Assembly: GCA_934899185.1 (NCBI GenBank)
Contig: CAKXYI010000001.1
Span: 124,001-188,000 of the forward strand
Direction of reading: 5' to 3'
DNA length: 64,000 nt
Source: an uncultured Lachnospiraceae bacterium
GTDB lineage: Bacteria; Bacillota; Clostridia; Lachnospirales; Lachnospiraceae
Of this stretch, positions 43,283 through 51,511 are shown one piece after another. The notes beneath the pieces were generated by a model, which searched no databases, had not been told where the DNA came from, and saw only the letters and a list, made by a program, of their open reading frames with translations. The position numbers and the translations under genes are program-made. Each line of letters starts with the position of its first letter. Position 1 is the stretch's first letter.

Positions 43283-43308
43283 AAAAAAGGAAGACCTATT
43301 GATCTTCC
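43283..43308 (-). terminator. Terminator of aroK-aroE-MNT
   Basis: GGAAGATC / GGTCTTCC, an 8-bp stem with one G-U pair and a 4-base loop, then TTTTTTG on the minus strand, 97 bases after the MNT stop. Confidence 0.75.
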
Positions 43309-43404
43309 CTTTTCATTACTTATAATATTTTTCCGCACTGACCTTAATTTGCATTTCTGCTCTTTTTCAGATTATCTAAACATTTGCAAAAGGTATGATA
43401 ACGG

Positions 43405-43686
43405 TTAATATATCTGCTTTCCATACTTATGAATATCCTCCAACAAAAACTCATTGTGAATACTATTATAATCAAAAATATCTATCTTCCGCAATGTGTC
43501 GATCTGTTCTAAATCCTCTTCCAATCTTGTAATGTCATCACAATCATATACTACAAAATCAATATCACTGGTCGGCGCTGCTGTTCCTGTTGCAAACGAA
43601 CCAAACAGGTCTAAACGTTTACACCCATGTTTCTTGCAGATATTTGCCACACTTTCAATAACTTCTGTTATTGGCATTGTGCTCAT
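43405..43686 (-). CDS. Minimal nucleotidyltransferase (MNT) domain protein
   Basis: A 93-residue protein consisting of one MNT domain: LDLFGSFATGTAAPTSDIDFVV is the canonical GSxxxG-x(7)-D-x-D core, and LRKIDIFD supplies the third Asp. MNT proteins often neutralise HEPN toxins by adding AMP; no HEPN gene is adjacent here, so it may be an orphan or act on another target. I start at 43686, 8 bases after GGAGG. It begins 28 bases after aroE and is transcribed with it, an odd neighbour for a shikimate operon, and probably belongs to the inserted AT-rich islet. Confidence 0.88.
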   Translation of the reverse strand: MSTMPITEVIESVANICKKHGCKRLDLFGSFATGTAAPTSDIDFVVYDCDDITRLEEDLEQIDTLRKIDIFDYNSIHNEFLLEDIHKYGKQIY

Positions 43687-43714
43687 ATGACACACCTCCA
43701 CGTTTTCCAAGTTT

Positions 43715-44581
43715 CTATGAAAAATATTTCTCCTTGATGATCTCCACCGGCATTTCCTGACCTGTCCAGAGTTCAAAGGATGCTGCTCCTTGGTACAAGA
43801 GCATATACATGCCGTTGCCGGTCTTGCAGCCTGCTGCCTTTGCCTCACGAAGAAGTCTGGTCTCCTGTGGATTGTAGATCACATCAAACACAAAGAGATC
43901 CGGTCGGAACATGGTCGTATCCGTGATGATCGTTGCATCCGTCTTTGGTGCCATGCCAACCGATGTACCATTGACAAGGATTGCACTGTCCGCAATGGAT
44001 GCACGCAACACTTCCGGATCCTCATAGTCATGTAAAGTCACCTTACACTCGGTACGCTCGTTCAACTGGTTTACGATATCCTGCGCACGATCCCAGAAAG
44101 CATCTTTGATGTTGAATACATTGATCTCAGCCACACCATCCAAAGCAGCCTGCACCAGAATCGCCGTTGCAGCCCCACCGGCGCCCAGAAGAGTCATCTT
44201 CTTTCCAATGATATCCACACCATTTTCCTTTACGGCACGCATGAATCCGATACCGTCTGTCGTATAGGCTGTCAGAACGCCATCATCATTGACGATCGTA
44301 TTACAAGCCCCTGAGATCTCAGAAGCAGGCGAAACCTTGTCCGCCAATTTACACATGATATTCTTGCCCGGCATGGTGATATTCCAACCGCGTGCTCCCA
44401 TGGTACGCAAGCCCTCGACTACCTGTGGCATCTTATCTTCCGGCACATCAAATGCCAGATATGCATAATCCAGTCCCAACTGCTTGCACGCCTCATTGTG
44501 CATAGCCGGTGAAACGCTGTGTGCCACCGGGCTGCCAAGCAAACATAAAAGACCTGTATGTCCTGTAATTTCTTTTTCCAT
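43715..44581 (-). CDS. aroE: Shikimate dehydrogenase
   Basis: NADP-dependent enzyme of aromatic amino acid synthesis, 288 residues, reducing 3-dehydroshikimate. The substrate domain has LGSPVAHSVSPAMHNEA (Ser pair) and WNITMPGKNIM, where the catalytic Lys is kept although the usual NVTxPxK reads NITMPGK. TDGIGF, the nucleotide loop LLGAGGAATAIL, VNGTSVGM and the final LLYQGAASFELWTG with Gln are normal. The GIGF form with LLGAGG resembles the AroE/YdiB group. It follows aroK by 57 bases and precedes the MNT gene. Confidence 0.95.
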   Translation of the reverse strand: MEKEITGHTGLLCLLGSPVAHSVSPAMHNEACKQLGLDYAYLAFDVPEDKMPQVVEGLRTMGARGWNITMPGKNIMCKLADKVSPASEISGACNTIVNDDGVLTAYTTDGIGFMRAVKENGVDIIGKKMTLLGAGGAATAILVQAALDGVAEINVFNIKDAFWDRAQDIVNQLNERTECKVTLHDYEDPEVLRASIADSAILVNGTSVGMAPKTDATIITDTTMFRPDLFVFDVIYNPQETRLLREAKAAGCKTGNGMYMLLYQGAASFELWTGQEMPVEIIKEKYFS

Positions 44582-44638
44582 CTTTTCTTCCTCTTTTCTA
44601 TATTTTGTAGTTTATTCTTGATTCAACAAGAATATCTT

Positions 44639-45166
44639 CTACTCATTGACCTTGGTAATGATCTCCTCGCAGATATCATACACGCTCTTACCATCGGTAG
44701 CAATGACAATATCAGCAGCCGCTTCATATGCTTCCCGGCGCTTTTCCATCAGTTCTGCTATATAATCTACGTTCTTATTATTTTCCAGAAGTGGCCTGTC
44801 ATGGCTGTGCTTGACATGCTCTAAAATCGTCTCAGGATTTGCTGTAAGAAGCACTACCTTACCACTCTTTTTCATCTCATCCACATTCACCTGACGCATC
44901 GGTACACCACCGCCGCACGACACAATCATGTTCTTTTTTTCACGACTTTCTCGCAAAAACTCAGTCTCTTCGTTACGGAAATATTCCTCTCCGTGTAACT
45001 CAAAAATCTCTGATATACTCATGCCATTGCGTTTTGCAATAATCTCATCCATTTCCACCACATCCATGGCGAACATACGCTGTAAAGCCTTTGAAACTGT
45101 ACTTTTTCCAACGCCCATAAAGCCAATCAGAAAAATATTAAAATCTAACTTCTCCAAATCTTTCAT
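44639..45166 (-). CDS. aroK: Shikimate kinase
   Basis: Enzyme of 175 residues that phosphorylates shikimate with ATP. Walker A FLIGFMGVGKSTVS (residues 12-25), MDEIIAKRNGMSISEIFELHGEEYFRN with the shikimate-binding Asp and Glu/Arg, SCGGGVPM and HDRPLL (lid Arg) are complete. GAGGA precedes the ATG at 45166. First gene of aroK-aroE. A divergent type I aroD gene lies on the other side of a 219-base regulatory gap, so the shikimate genes are split between two directions. Confidence 0.96.
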   Translation of the reverse strand: MKDLEKLDFNIFLIGFMGVGKSTVSKALQRMFAMDVVEMDEIIAKRNGMSISEIFELHGEEYFRNEETEFLRESREKKNMIVSCGGGVPMRQVNVDEMKKSGKVVLLTANPETILEHVKHSHDRPLLENNKNVDYIAELMEKRREAYEAAADIVIATDGKSVYDICEEIITKVNE

Positions 45167-45233
45167 TTTTCAAGTCCTCTGCCTTCTTTTATGTAAAATC
45201 ACAGATATCTATATGACTTCACGAATTTCTTCC

Positions 45234-45262
45234 ATCATAACGTATGGCAGGTCTGAATTCAA
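45234..45262 (-). promoter_or_regulatory. Promoter of aroK-aroE
   Basis: Minus strand TTGAAT (45262-45257), 17 bases, TATGAT (45239-45234), 68 bases before the start codon. Confidence 0.6.
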
Positions 45263-45310
45263 GTACTCTTTGACTTTAAAGTGATAAAGTTATTTTTTAT
45301 CAAAAGACAG

Positions 45311-45324
45311 TTGCATTTATGCAA
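45311..45324. promoter_or_regulatory. Inverted repeat upstream of aroD
   Basis: TTGCAT-TT-ATGCAA. Its left half could be the -35 of an aroD promoter with TACATT 17 bases on (45334-45339), so the repeat may be an operator. Both readings are tentative. Confidence 0.4.
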
Positions 45325-45385
45325 AACAACGAGTACATTCATTATAGTTAGTTTTTACATGCATATTATAGTAGGAGAACACTTT

Positions 45386-46150
45386 ATGAATCCTGTAAAA
45401 GTAAAAAATATCGAAATCGGTACTGGAATGCCAAAGATTATCGTTCCCATCGTCGGTGTGACAAAGGAAGAAATTCTTACTACAGCACGTTCCTTTAATA
45501 CCATTCCACTTGATGTAGTAGAATGGCGTGCTGATTGGTTTGATGGCGTCTTTGACTTTACGCAAGTAGAAGATGTATTAAAAGAACTTCGTAACATCCT
45601 TGGCGAAACACCGCTGCTCATGACTTTCCGGACCTCCGCAGAAGGCGGTGAAAAATCTATTTCCGTTGATGCCTATAAAGAATTAAATATTCATGCATCC
45701 CAAACCGGTAATGTTGATCTTATTGATGTTGAGATTTTTATTGGTGATGATACCGTATCCGAAATCATTACTGAAGCGCACGCTGCTGGTGTAAAAGTCA
45801 TTGCTTCTAATCATGATTTTCACAAAACACCTTCCAAAGAGGACATCCTACAGCGTCTATGTAAAATGCAGGACATGGGGGCTGATATCCCCAAAATTGC
45901 TGTCATGCCACAAAGTAAAAAAGATGTTTTGACACTCCTCTCCGCAACAGAAGAAATGACACGCTGTCATGCCACAGGTCCGATTATAACCATGTCTATG
46001 GCAAATACCGGTGTCCTCAGCCGTCTCTGCGGTGAGGTATTCGGCTCCTCCATGACATTTGCCGCTGCCAATAAAACTTCTGCCCCTGGTCAAATGAATG
46101 TGGATGACGTAAATACAGTGCTCACTCTACTGCATAATGCTATAGAATAA
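45386..46150 (+). CDS. aroD: 3-dehydroquinate dehydratase, type I
   Basis: Class I (Schiff-base) dehydroquinase of 254 residues. EWRADWFDG (substrate Arg/Glu), TFRTSAEGG, VIASNHDFHKTPS with the catalytic His, and KIAVMPQSKKD with the Schiff-base Lys are in the right order; ANKTSAPGQM near the end closes the active site. ATG 45386 follows AGGAGA by about 8 bases; an open frame reaches 45281 but has no site. It faces aroK and ends in a perfect terminator. Together with aroK and aroE it covers three consecutive steps of the shikimate pathway. Confidence 0.96.
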   Translation: MNPVKVKNIEIGTGMPKIIVPIVGVTKEEILTTARSFNTIPLDVVEWRADWFDGVFDFTQVEDVLKELRNILGETPLLMTFRTSAEGGEKSISVDAYKELNIHASQTGNVDLIDVEIFIGDDTVSEIITEAHAAGVKVIASNHDFHKTPSKEDILQRLCKMQDMGADIPKIAVMPQSKKDVLTLLSATEEMTRCHATGPIITMSMANTGVLSRLCGEVFGSSMTFAAANKTSAPGQMNVDDVNTVLTLLHNAIE

Positions 46151-46179
46151 AAAATATCTACGGCACATATAAAGCATAT

Positions 46180-46207
46180 AAAAAAGAAGCCTCACGGCTT
46201 CTTTTTT
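46180..46207. terminator. Bidirectional terminator of aroD and the zinc-ribbon gene
   Basis: AAAAAAGAAGCC / GGCTTCTTTTTT, a perfect 12-bp stem with the loop TCAC, good T-runs on both strands. Confidence 0.93.
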
Positions 46208-46430
46208 ATTCTCCTGGATGACTGGAGATTACTTTTCCGGTATTCCACAAATCTGCAGCGCGCTGTGCTGCATCTTCACGTTTTGCTTCTTCTTTGTAAT
46301 CAATATTTACCGAACGGCTGCCACAGTCCATACATGCCACATAAAAGCTGTTGCCATTCTCCTCTTCCAACAATCCTGCGCCTCCGCAGATTGGACAATC
46401 CTGTAATTCAATCTTATCAAAAATATCCAT
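46206..46430 (-). CDS. Small zinc-ribbon protein, Lar-like
   Basis: A 74-residue protein with two Cys pairs, DCPICGGAG and VACMDCGSRS, separated by about 17 residues, and the sequence AAQRAADLWNTG near the end. The CPxCGG...CxxCG...WN layout resembles Lar-type restriction-alleviation proteins and related zinc ribbons common in phages and Firmicutes. No restriction system is visible in the window. I start at 46430, where GGAG lies 7 bases upstream; the reading from 46472 would overlap the preceding gene. It comes 16 bases after the C_GCAxxG_C_C gene and is likely cotranscribed. Confidence 0.7.
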   Translation of the reverse strand: MDIFDKIELQDCPICGGAGLLEEENGNSFYVACMDCGSRSVNIDYKEEAKREDAAQRAADLWNTGKVISSHPGE

Positions 46431-46446
46431 TTTGATGCTCCATTCC

Positions 46447-46848
46447 TTATTTATTCTCTGTGAGTTCATCAATCAATTCGATGGACTCCTTAATCATATT
46501 ATCACAATGTACCTTTTTCTCGCCACCTTTTCTGGCATTTTCCTGCAGTAATGCTGCACAGTCTGTCAGTCCGTCATGCATACCTGCCATACGTTTGCGA
46601 TATTCTCCGACGACTTTTGGCGAATCTATGCCCATAGCACCTAGCACCATTAGTCCACTTGTGATCGCTCCACAAGTACCACCGCATTTCATACCGCCGC
46701 CAAAATTACATCCGATGGCTGCTGCCTGTTCCTCATTCATGCCAAGTTCATCTGCATAGACACGCATGATGGTCTGCGCGCAATTATTGACCATAGGTGT
46801 CTGGTTTCGCAGTTCCATGGCTTTATCTACATGTTGATTCATATTCAT
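46447..46848 (-). CDS. C_GCAxxG_C_C family protein
   Basis: A 133-residue protein with a conserved Cys pattern: NNCAQTIM, GCNFGGGMKCGGTCGAITSGLMVLG, TDCAALL and VHCDNMI. This is the C_GCAxxG_C_C signature (C...GC...GG...CGG-x-CGA...C...C) of a widespread redox or metal-related family whose function is not settled. GGAGG precedes the ATG at 46848. The promoter overlaps the terminator of the DUF5692-like gene. Its five or more conserved Cys suggest a metal or flavin/redox partner, which is an inference. Confidence 0.87.
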   Translation of the reverse strand: MNMNQHVDKAMELRNQTPMVNNCAQTIMRVYADELGMNEEQAAAIGCNFGGGMKCGGTCGAITSGLMVLGAMGIDSPKVVGEYRKRMAGMHDGLTDCAALLQENARKGGEKKVHCDNMIKESIELIDELTENK

Positions 46849-46870
46849 AGTGTTTCCTCCATTTGATATA

Positions 46871-46900
46871 AGTATAACACAAAAAATGCTGAGCCACCAA
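46871..46900 (-). promoter_or_regulatory. Promoter of the C_GCAxxG_C_C gene
   Basis: Minus strand TTGGTG (46900-46895), 18 bases, TATACT (46876-46871). The -35 is in the loop of the upstream terminator. Confidence 0.5.
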
Positions 46901-46916
46901 AAAATGGCAGCTCAGC
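46881..46916 (-). terminator. Terminator of the DUF5692-like gene
   Basis: GCTGAGC / GCTCAGC with an inner CCA/TGG pairing around a T-rich loop, followed on the minus strand by ATTTTTTG. It is 24 bases beyond the stop. Confidence 0.8.
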
Positions 46917-46939
46917 TATATAAGTAAAATTATGAAATT

Positions 46940-47872
46940 TTAGTTTTCAGCAACAATCTTCTTGTAATGTGCTGTTTCTGTATAAAGTTCATCCTTAAGT
47001 GGATTCTTCTTATTCTTACGAATAACGTATACCTGATAGATGAACAATCCGGCATTACTTGCAAGTGCAAGGAAACTTACGATAAAGAATGCTGTTGGAT
47101 TGTGTGTTGTAGGTACCGGTGCTACGCGGTCTGCGAAAGTAGGTACTGTCATGATAAACATAATCCAAAGTGCCAATGTCTGTGCTCTGTGCTGTAACCA
47201 GCATCCTCTCTTGATGAAGAATGAAGGAATGGTACAAGACAAAAGAAGCAACATTCCACAGTATACAGAATGGTCTGAAATACAGTTGTATGTATATGCA
47301 AAGTTCCACAGATCATAGGTCAAAATGTAAATCCAGTCCATATCCGGCCACATCATATCACGAGATTTTTCTTTTGATACGAAGATTCCTGACCAACCGC
47401 AGATCAATAAGATATTAAAGATACCTGCTATACCATTCATTACGTTCCACGGTCCAGAAATCGTCCACAGATTATCTACATAACCACCCTCAGTCAATCC
47501 CCACGAAAATACCTGAAAATCGCGCATAACCGCCTCACAGATATTTGCCGCCAAAATAACTGGTGGGAAGTACATAGCAAACTTGCTGTGCTCAATCTTT
47601 GGACAAAAACGGATCAGCATAAATCCTACGCAACCAGCCAGTGCTGAATATGTCTTTACCCAGTTGAACCAGTTTCCTGTTCCATATTCATTTCCCGGTG
47701 CTGCTGTTGTCGGCCAGATTGTGATCGTTAGAACCAACGGCACGATCACAAACAGCAAAATTCCACCCCACTTTTTGGTTCGCCCCAGTTCATTAAAAGC
47801 GATCAATGCCAATAGGACAAATGCCATAAATCCCCACGTCTTTAAATCTGGTACATTGTACAAAATTCCCAT
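46940..47872 (-). CDS. Polytopic membrane protein, resembles DUF5692
   Basis: Membrane protein of 310 residues with about nine hydrophobic segments. The body resembles the Firmicutes family I recall as DUF5692: LRTKKWGGIL-like GRTKKWGGILLFVIVPL, GNWFNWVKTYSALAGCVGFM, SWGLTEGGYVDNLW, MDWIYILTYDLWNFAYTYNC and SFFIKRGCWLQHRAQTLALW. Conserved Trp, Asn and Asp residues inside the helices point to a polar substrate or ligand, but no transport family fits. I start at 47872 after GGAGGGGG. It is divergent from a TetR gene, 161 bases away, and is its probable target, which suggests a resistance or detoxification role. Confidence 0.75.
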   Translation of the reverse strand: MGILYNVPDLKTWGFMAFVLLALIAFNELGRTKKWGGILLFVIVPLVLTITIWPTTAAPGNEYGTGNWFNWVKTYSALAGCVGFMLIRFCPKIEHSKFAMYFPPVILAANICEAVMRDFQVFSWGLTEGGYVDNLWTISGPWNVMNGIAGIFNILLICGWSGIFVSKEKSRDMMWPDMDWIYILTYDLWNFAYTYNCISDHSVYCGMLLLLSCTIPSFFIKRGCWLQHRAQTLALWIMFIMTVPTFADRVAPVPTTHNPTAFFIVSFLALASNAGLFIYQVYVIRKNKKNPLKDELYTETAHYKKIVAEN

Positions 47873-47902
47873 AAAAAATCCCCCTCCTTGTACTTTTGAT
47901 GC

Positions 47903-47913
47903 ACACATTGTGT
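47903..47913. promoter_or_regulatory. Possible TetR operator
   Basis: ACACA-T-TGTGT is a short perfect inverted repeat 31 bases before the DUF5692-like start, in the intergenic space shared with the TetR gene. Confidence 0.35.
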
Positions 47914-48033
47914 ATTTATTATGCTATTATTATATAAATGTTTCTGGTACCAAAACAATCGCCAGTCCTTTTAGAAATGAGCAGAAATGCACAAGTTATA
48001 TCTTTGTGTGTAGTAAATATGGAGGATAGGATT

Positions 48034-48609
48034 ATGTCCGAGACCAAAGAACGAAAAACAGACCGTCGCGTAGAAAAGACCAAACAGGCAATGCGCCATG
48101 CTTTTGTGGAACTGTTAAAAAGAAAACCTTACAACGCCATTACCATATCTGAATTAACGCGTGAGGCTGATATTGATCGTCGTACCTTCTACCTTCATTA
48201 TGAGAGTATCGAGAATCTAGTAAAAGAAATGCAAAAGATCGCTCGCGATGCCATCACCGAACAACTCAAACAACGCGAGGATGTGCAGTTAGATACTCTC
48301 TTTGACTGTCTGAGTGCTGTAGCACAAGATAAAATGGACTTTTACCGCGTGATCTTTACCGAACCAAGTTGCTCCGGATTTTTTCAAGATGGCGTAGCTG
48401 CGATCAAATACTGCATTTTGGAGTCCAACTGTGACACTTCACTTTCCGAGGTGCAGAAAGATTACTACGCTGAGTATATCGCCAATGGTATCATGGGCTT
48501 ATATGCCTACTGGTTCCGACAGGAAAGTCCTGCGCTGTCACTGACAGATTTTACTCGAATAGCAAAATCATCCATGGCAGAGAGCATACGCCTGATCCGC
48601 CATGGATGA
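48034..48609 (+). CDS. TetR/AcrR-family regulator
   Basis: Regulator of 191 residues. The N-terminal HTH reads KQAMRHAFVELLKRKPYNAITISELTREADIDRRTFYLHYESIENLV, a clear TetR domain of the subgroup that carries a TetR_C-type dimerisation domain in Firmicutes. The C-terminal domain (residues 70-190) is helical and would bind a ligand. I start at 48034 with GGAGG close upstream; the frame continues back to 47938. It is divergent from the DUF5692-like membrane protein gene and is expected to repress it until ligand binding. Confidence 0.92.
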   Translation: MSETKERKTDRRVEKTKQAMRHAFVELLKRKPYNAITISELTREADIDRRTFYLHYESIENLVKEMQKIARDAITEQLKQREDVQLDTLFDCLSAVAQDKMDFYRVIFTEPSCSGFFQDGVAAIKYCILESNCDTSLSEVQKDYYAEYIANGIMGLYAYWFRQESPALSLTDFTRIAKSSMAESIRLIRHG

Positions 48610-48623
48610 CTTGAACATCCTAA

Positions 48624-51491
48624 TTATTCTGTTACTTTATATAATTCCACATAGTCCACATTTGGTACCGAATACCCTATCACTGTCCAAGTGATCGTAT
48701 TCGTCCCCGCCTGCAGATCTACCCGCAATGGACCATACGTAGCGAACTGATTATATTTCAAAACACCACTGCCCAGAATTTCTATCTCCGATACATCCGT
48801 TTCCACGCCGTTGACCTGCATATTGATCTGCTTACTTAACGCCACATCTTTCCCGATCAGATTTGTACTTGCCAATGCCATAGTCAGATCATAGGTTCCT
48901 GCTTCCGCTACATCAAATGTCCATGTTGCCACATTGCCTTTCTTGGACAGATTGCAGAGCACATATCCCTGACTTGCACCATCTGCTTTTTCCGTAAACC
49001 CGGCATTCTTGACAGACTTGCCCTTAACCTTTGCTGTCTCACCCTCAATGTGTATGCTTTCCGATGTGCCCGCCTGCCTAGAAAATGCACTGGATGCCAT
49101 TTTCATATGGATAATGTCTCTCACACACGCCCGCATGGCTGTACCAAAAGCTGCCGGATTTTCTTTATACTCCTGCTTCATCGCCTTTTTGATAGATAAA
49201 AACTGGACTGCATAAATGCCTGTCAGATTTGCATCATTCTGCGCATATGTCGCCTGTAAAGGATTCATATAACTTCCATACAGACCATGTACGGAAAAGT
49301 CTGAGATCACATAATCAGAATAGCCCCACTCTGTACGCAAAAGATCTTTTAACAGTACATCATTTCCGCCGCACCAGGTCTTTCCCAAACGGCTGTAGGC
49401 AGACATAACACCTTTAGCTCCGCCTTCCTTGATTGCTATTTCAAAAGGCTTTAGGTATATCTCCCGTATCGTCTGCTCATCCGCCCAGGTCAAAATCCCC
49501 CAACGGTTTTTCTCCTGCTCATTTAAGACCAGATGTTTTACTGTAACTGTCAGGTTTTGCGACTGTGCCCCCTGCACAATGGCACTTGCCATCTTTCCAC
49601 AAACGATCGGATCTTCGGAAAAATATTCGAAATTGCGTCCACCCTTTGGGTTTCTATGAATATTTGCCGTCGGTGCATACCAGATATTTGTACCTATATT
49701 TTTTGCCTCGATACCACAGCGCACGCCATGTGCATAGGCAAGATCTACATTCCATGTGCAGGCAAGACATACCCCTGCCGGCCATGCCACACCGGAGTCC
49801 CGATACAAAAGACCGCCTGCTCCTTTTACGGAAGCCGGTCCGTCATTATCATTTGTCTTTGGGATTCCCAGACGATCTACGCCCGGTGTCTTATAGCCGC
49901 AGTTACAGATCAGATCGATCATCTCATCCAAAGTCAACTGATCTAAAAATGCCTCCTCTAACGACGGATCCACAGCCACTTCCTGCAGCATGATCTTATC
50001 CTCATAAATTGCTCCGATCGTCGGTGCCACGGCATCCGCATCCGTTTCCGGTGCTACAGCAGCATCCATATCACTGATATCAACCGGACAGGTCTCATTG
50101 ACAGGTGTGGTCGGATAAGTTCCCACCGGATCTATTCTTGACAGAACCGTCATCTGATCACAGAAAGCATCCGAAAATAAATTCTTGATCTCTGCACCTG
50201 ATACTTCATCCGTTTTCTTTACCAGTTTTTCCCCAAGTGCATAAGAGAAATCACACTCACTATCTTTTACATCATGTGCCACGTGCACCGTATAATCACC
50301 GGCATCTAAAATATATGCCTGTTCACCGTCAGCATCATAAGAAGAACAATCCCATATGTCAAAGGTTGCCGTATAGCGTGCACTTGCCCCCGGTTCCAGA
50401 AGATCCGTTTTGACAAAAGCCACCAACTGTGTCGCCGCTTTTTCCACGCCTCCTGCCTGATATGGCAGGCTGACATAAATCTGGACCACATCTTTACCGG
50501 CACGCTCTCCGCAATTCGTCACCGTCACTGCTACCTGACAGTCCCTTCCGTTTTTATCAAAGCTGATATCGCTCCATACAAATTCTGTATAAGAAAGTCC
50601 AAAGCCAAACGGATACTGGACCGGAACCCCAAAGGTCTCAAAATAGCGATAGCCGACATAAATGCCTTCCTCATACTCCACAAAGTTGGCTTTCTGATCC
50701 ACATAAGTATAATCGCCAAAATTGGCTGTGGATGGATGATCCGAAACATGATATGCAATCGTATCCTGTAGTTTTCCGGATGGATTTATTTGCCCCGCCA
50801 ACATCTGTGCGACCGATTCCATGCCCGCTTCACCGGGTGTCCATATGATCGCAGCCCCCTGGATCGATGGGTAATTTTCTAAAAATCCCATCTCCATAAT
50901 ATTTGCAATATTAAACACTACGATCACATGATCAAAAGTCTTTGCCACTGCATCGATCAGACTGCTTTCATCCGATGTCAACTGCAATTCTTCCAGGGTA
51001 AGGTCATCTCCTTCGCTCCCGGATCTTCCGATCATAATGATCGCTGTATCGGCATATTCCCTTGCCTGGGTCATATCCAACTCGCTGACCGGCATTTCTT
51101 TATGATTGCCGTTCTTCCCATACCAAGTCTGGTAAGATTGATAAAGGGTATCATTATATGTAATACCTGCCGCAGAAAGCGCATCATAAAATCCGATCAT
51201 GGTATCAGGCTTGATCGAACCGGAACCGGAACTGCCATAATACGGATCGATCGCTGCGCTTCCAAAGACATTGACCGCCTGCTCTGTTGCAAGTGGCAGC
51301 ACCCCGTCTTCATTTTTCAAAAGAACGATGCCCTCTGCTTCTACCTGCTTTGCCACCTGTAAAGATTCCGCTACGATTGTGGCATCAATGTCCCCTGTAG
51401 ACGCCTCGACCAAAGATGTTCCCAAAGTCGTCACTGTAAGAATAAGTGTTAATAAACCAGCCAGACATCTGCTTTCTATTCTTCTTTTCAT
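48624..51491 (-). CDS. Secreted GH3 beta-glucosidase/xylosidase with permuted domains
   Basis: Exported enzyme of 955 residues. A signal peptide (CLAGLLTLILTVTTLGTSLVEA) precedes the mature part. The usual GH3 order is reversed: first the alpha/beta sandwich with VGYRYF and YPFGFGLSYT (residues 45-300), then the Fn3-like domain (310-415), then the (beta/alpha)8 barrel from about 510 with RLGIPKTNDNDGPASV, GRNFEYFSEDP, VKHLVLNEQEKNR and the nucleophile Asp731 in VISDFSVHG. The last 130 residues form a beta-sandwich like CBM6/35 (SIHIEGETAKVKG, TWTVIGYS). SDF replaces the common SDW. It lies last in the PTS operon, 20 bases after ptsI, and should release glucosides outside the cell for that PTS. 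Confidence 0.9.
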   Translation of the reverse strand: MKRRIESRCLAGLLTLILTVTTLGTSLVEASTGDIDATIVAESLQVAKQVEAEGIVLLKNEDGVLPLATEQAVNVFGSAAIDPYYGSSGSGSIKPDTMIGFYDALSAAGITYNDTLYQSYQTWYGKNGNHKEMPVSELDMTQAREYADTAIIMIGRSGSEGDDLTLEELQLTSDESSLIDAVAKTFDHVIVVFNIANIMEMGFLENYPSIQGAAIIWTPGEAGMESVAQMLAGQINPSGKLQDTIAYHVSDHPSTANFGDYTYVDQKANFVEYEEGIYVGYRYFETFGVPVQYPFGFGLSYTEFVWSDISFDKNGRDCQVAVTVTNCGERAGKDVVQIYVSLPYQAGGVEKAATQLVAFVKTDLLEPGASARYTATFDIWDCSSYDADGEQAYILDAGDYTVHVAHDVKDSECDFSYALGEKLVKKTDEVSGAEIKNLFSDAFCDQMTVLSRIDPVGTYPTTPVNETCPVDISDMDAAVAPETDADAVAPTIGAIYEDKIMLQEVAVDPSLEEAFLDQLTLDEMIDLICNCGYKTPGVDRLGIPKTNDNDGPASVKGAGGLLYRDSGVAWPAGVCLACTWNVDLAYAHGVRCGIEAKNIGTNIWYAPTANIHRNPKGGRNFEYFSEDPIVCGKMASAIVQGAQSQNLTVTVKHLVLNEQEKNRWGILTWADEQTIREIYLKPFEIAIKEGGAKGVMSAYSRLGKTWCGGNDVLLKDLLRTEWGYSDYVISDFSVHGLYGSYMNPLQATYAQNDANLTGIYAVQFLSIKKAMKQEYKENPAAFGTAMRACVRDIIHMKMASSAFSRQAGTSESIHIEGETAKVKGKSVKNAGFTEKADGASQGYVLCNLSKKGNVATWTFDVAEAGTYDLTMALASTNLIGKDVALSKQINMQVNGVETDVSEIEILGSGVLKYNQFATYGPLRVDLQAGTNTITWTVIGYSVPNVDYVELYKVTE

Positions 51492-51511
51492 AAAAACCTC
51501 TTAACTTTCTT

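Noticed and set aside
48604..48620. GGATG/CATCC hairpin between tetR and the secreted GH3
   Set aside because: Only five base pairs and no T-run on either strand, so not accepted as a terminator.
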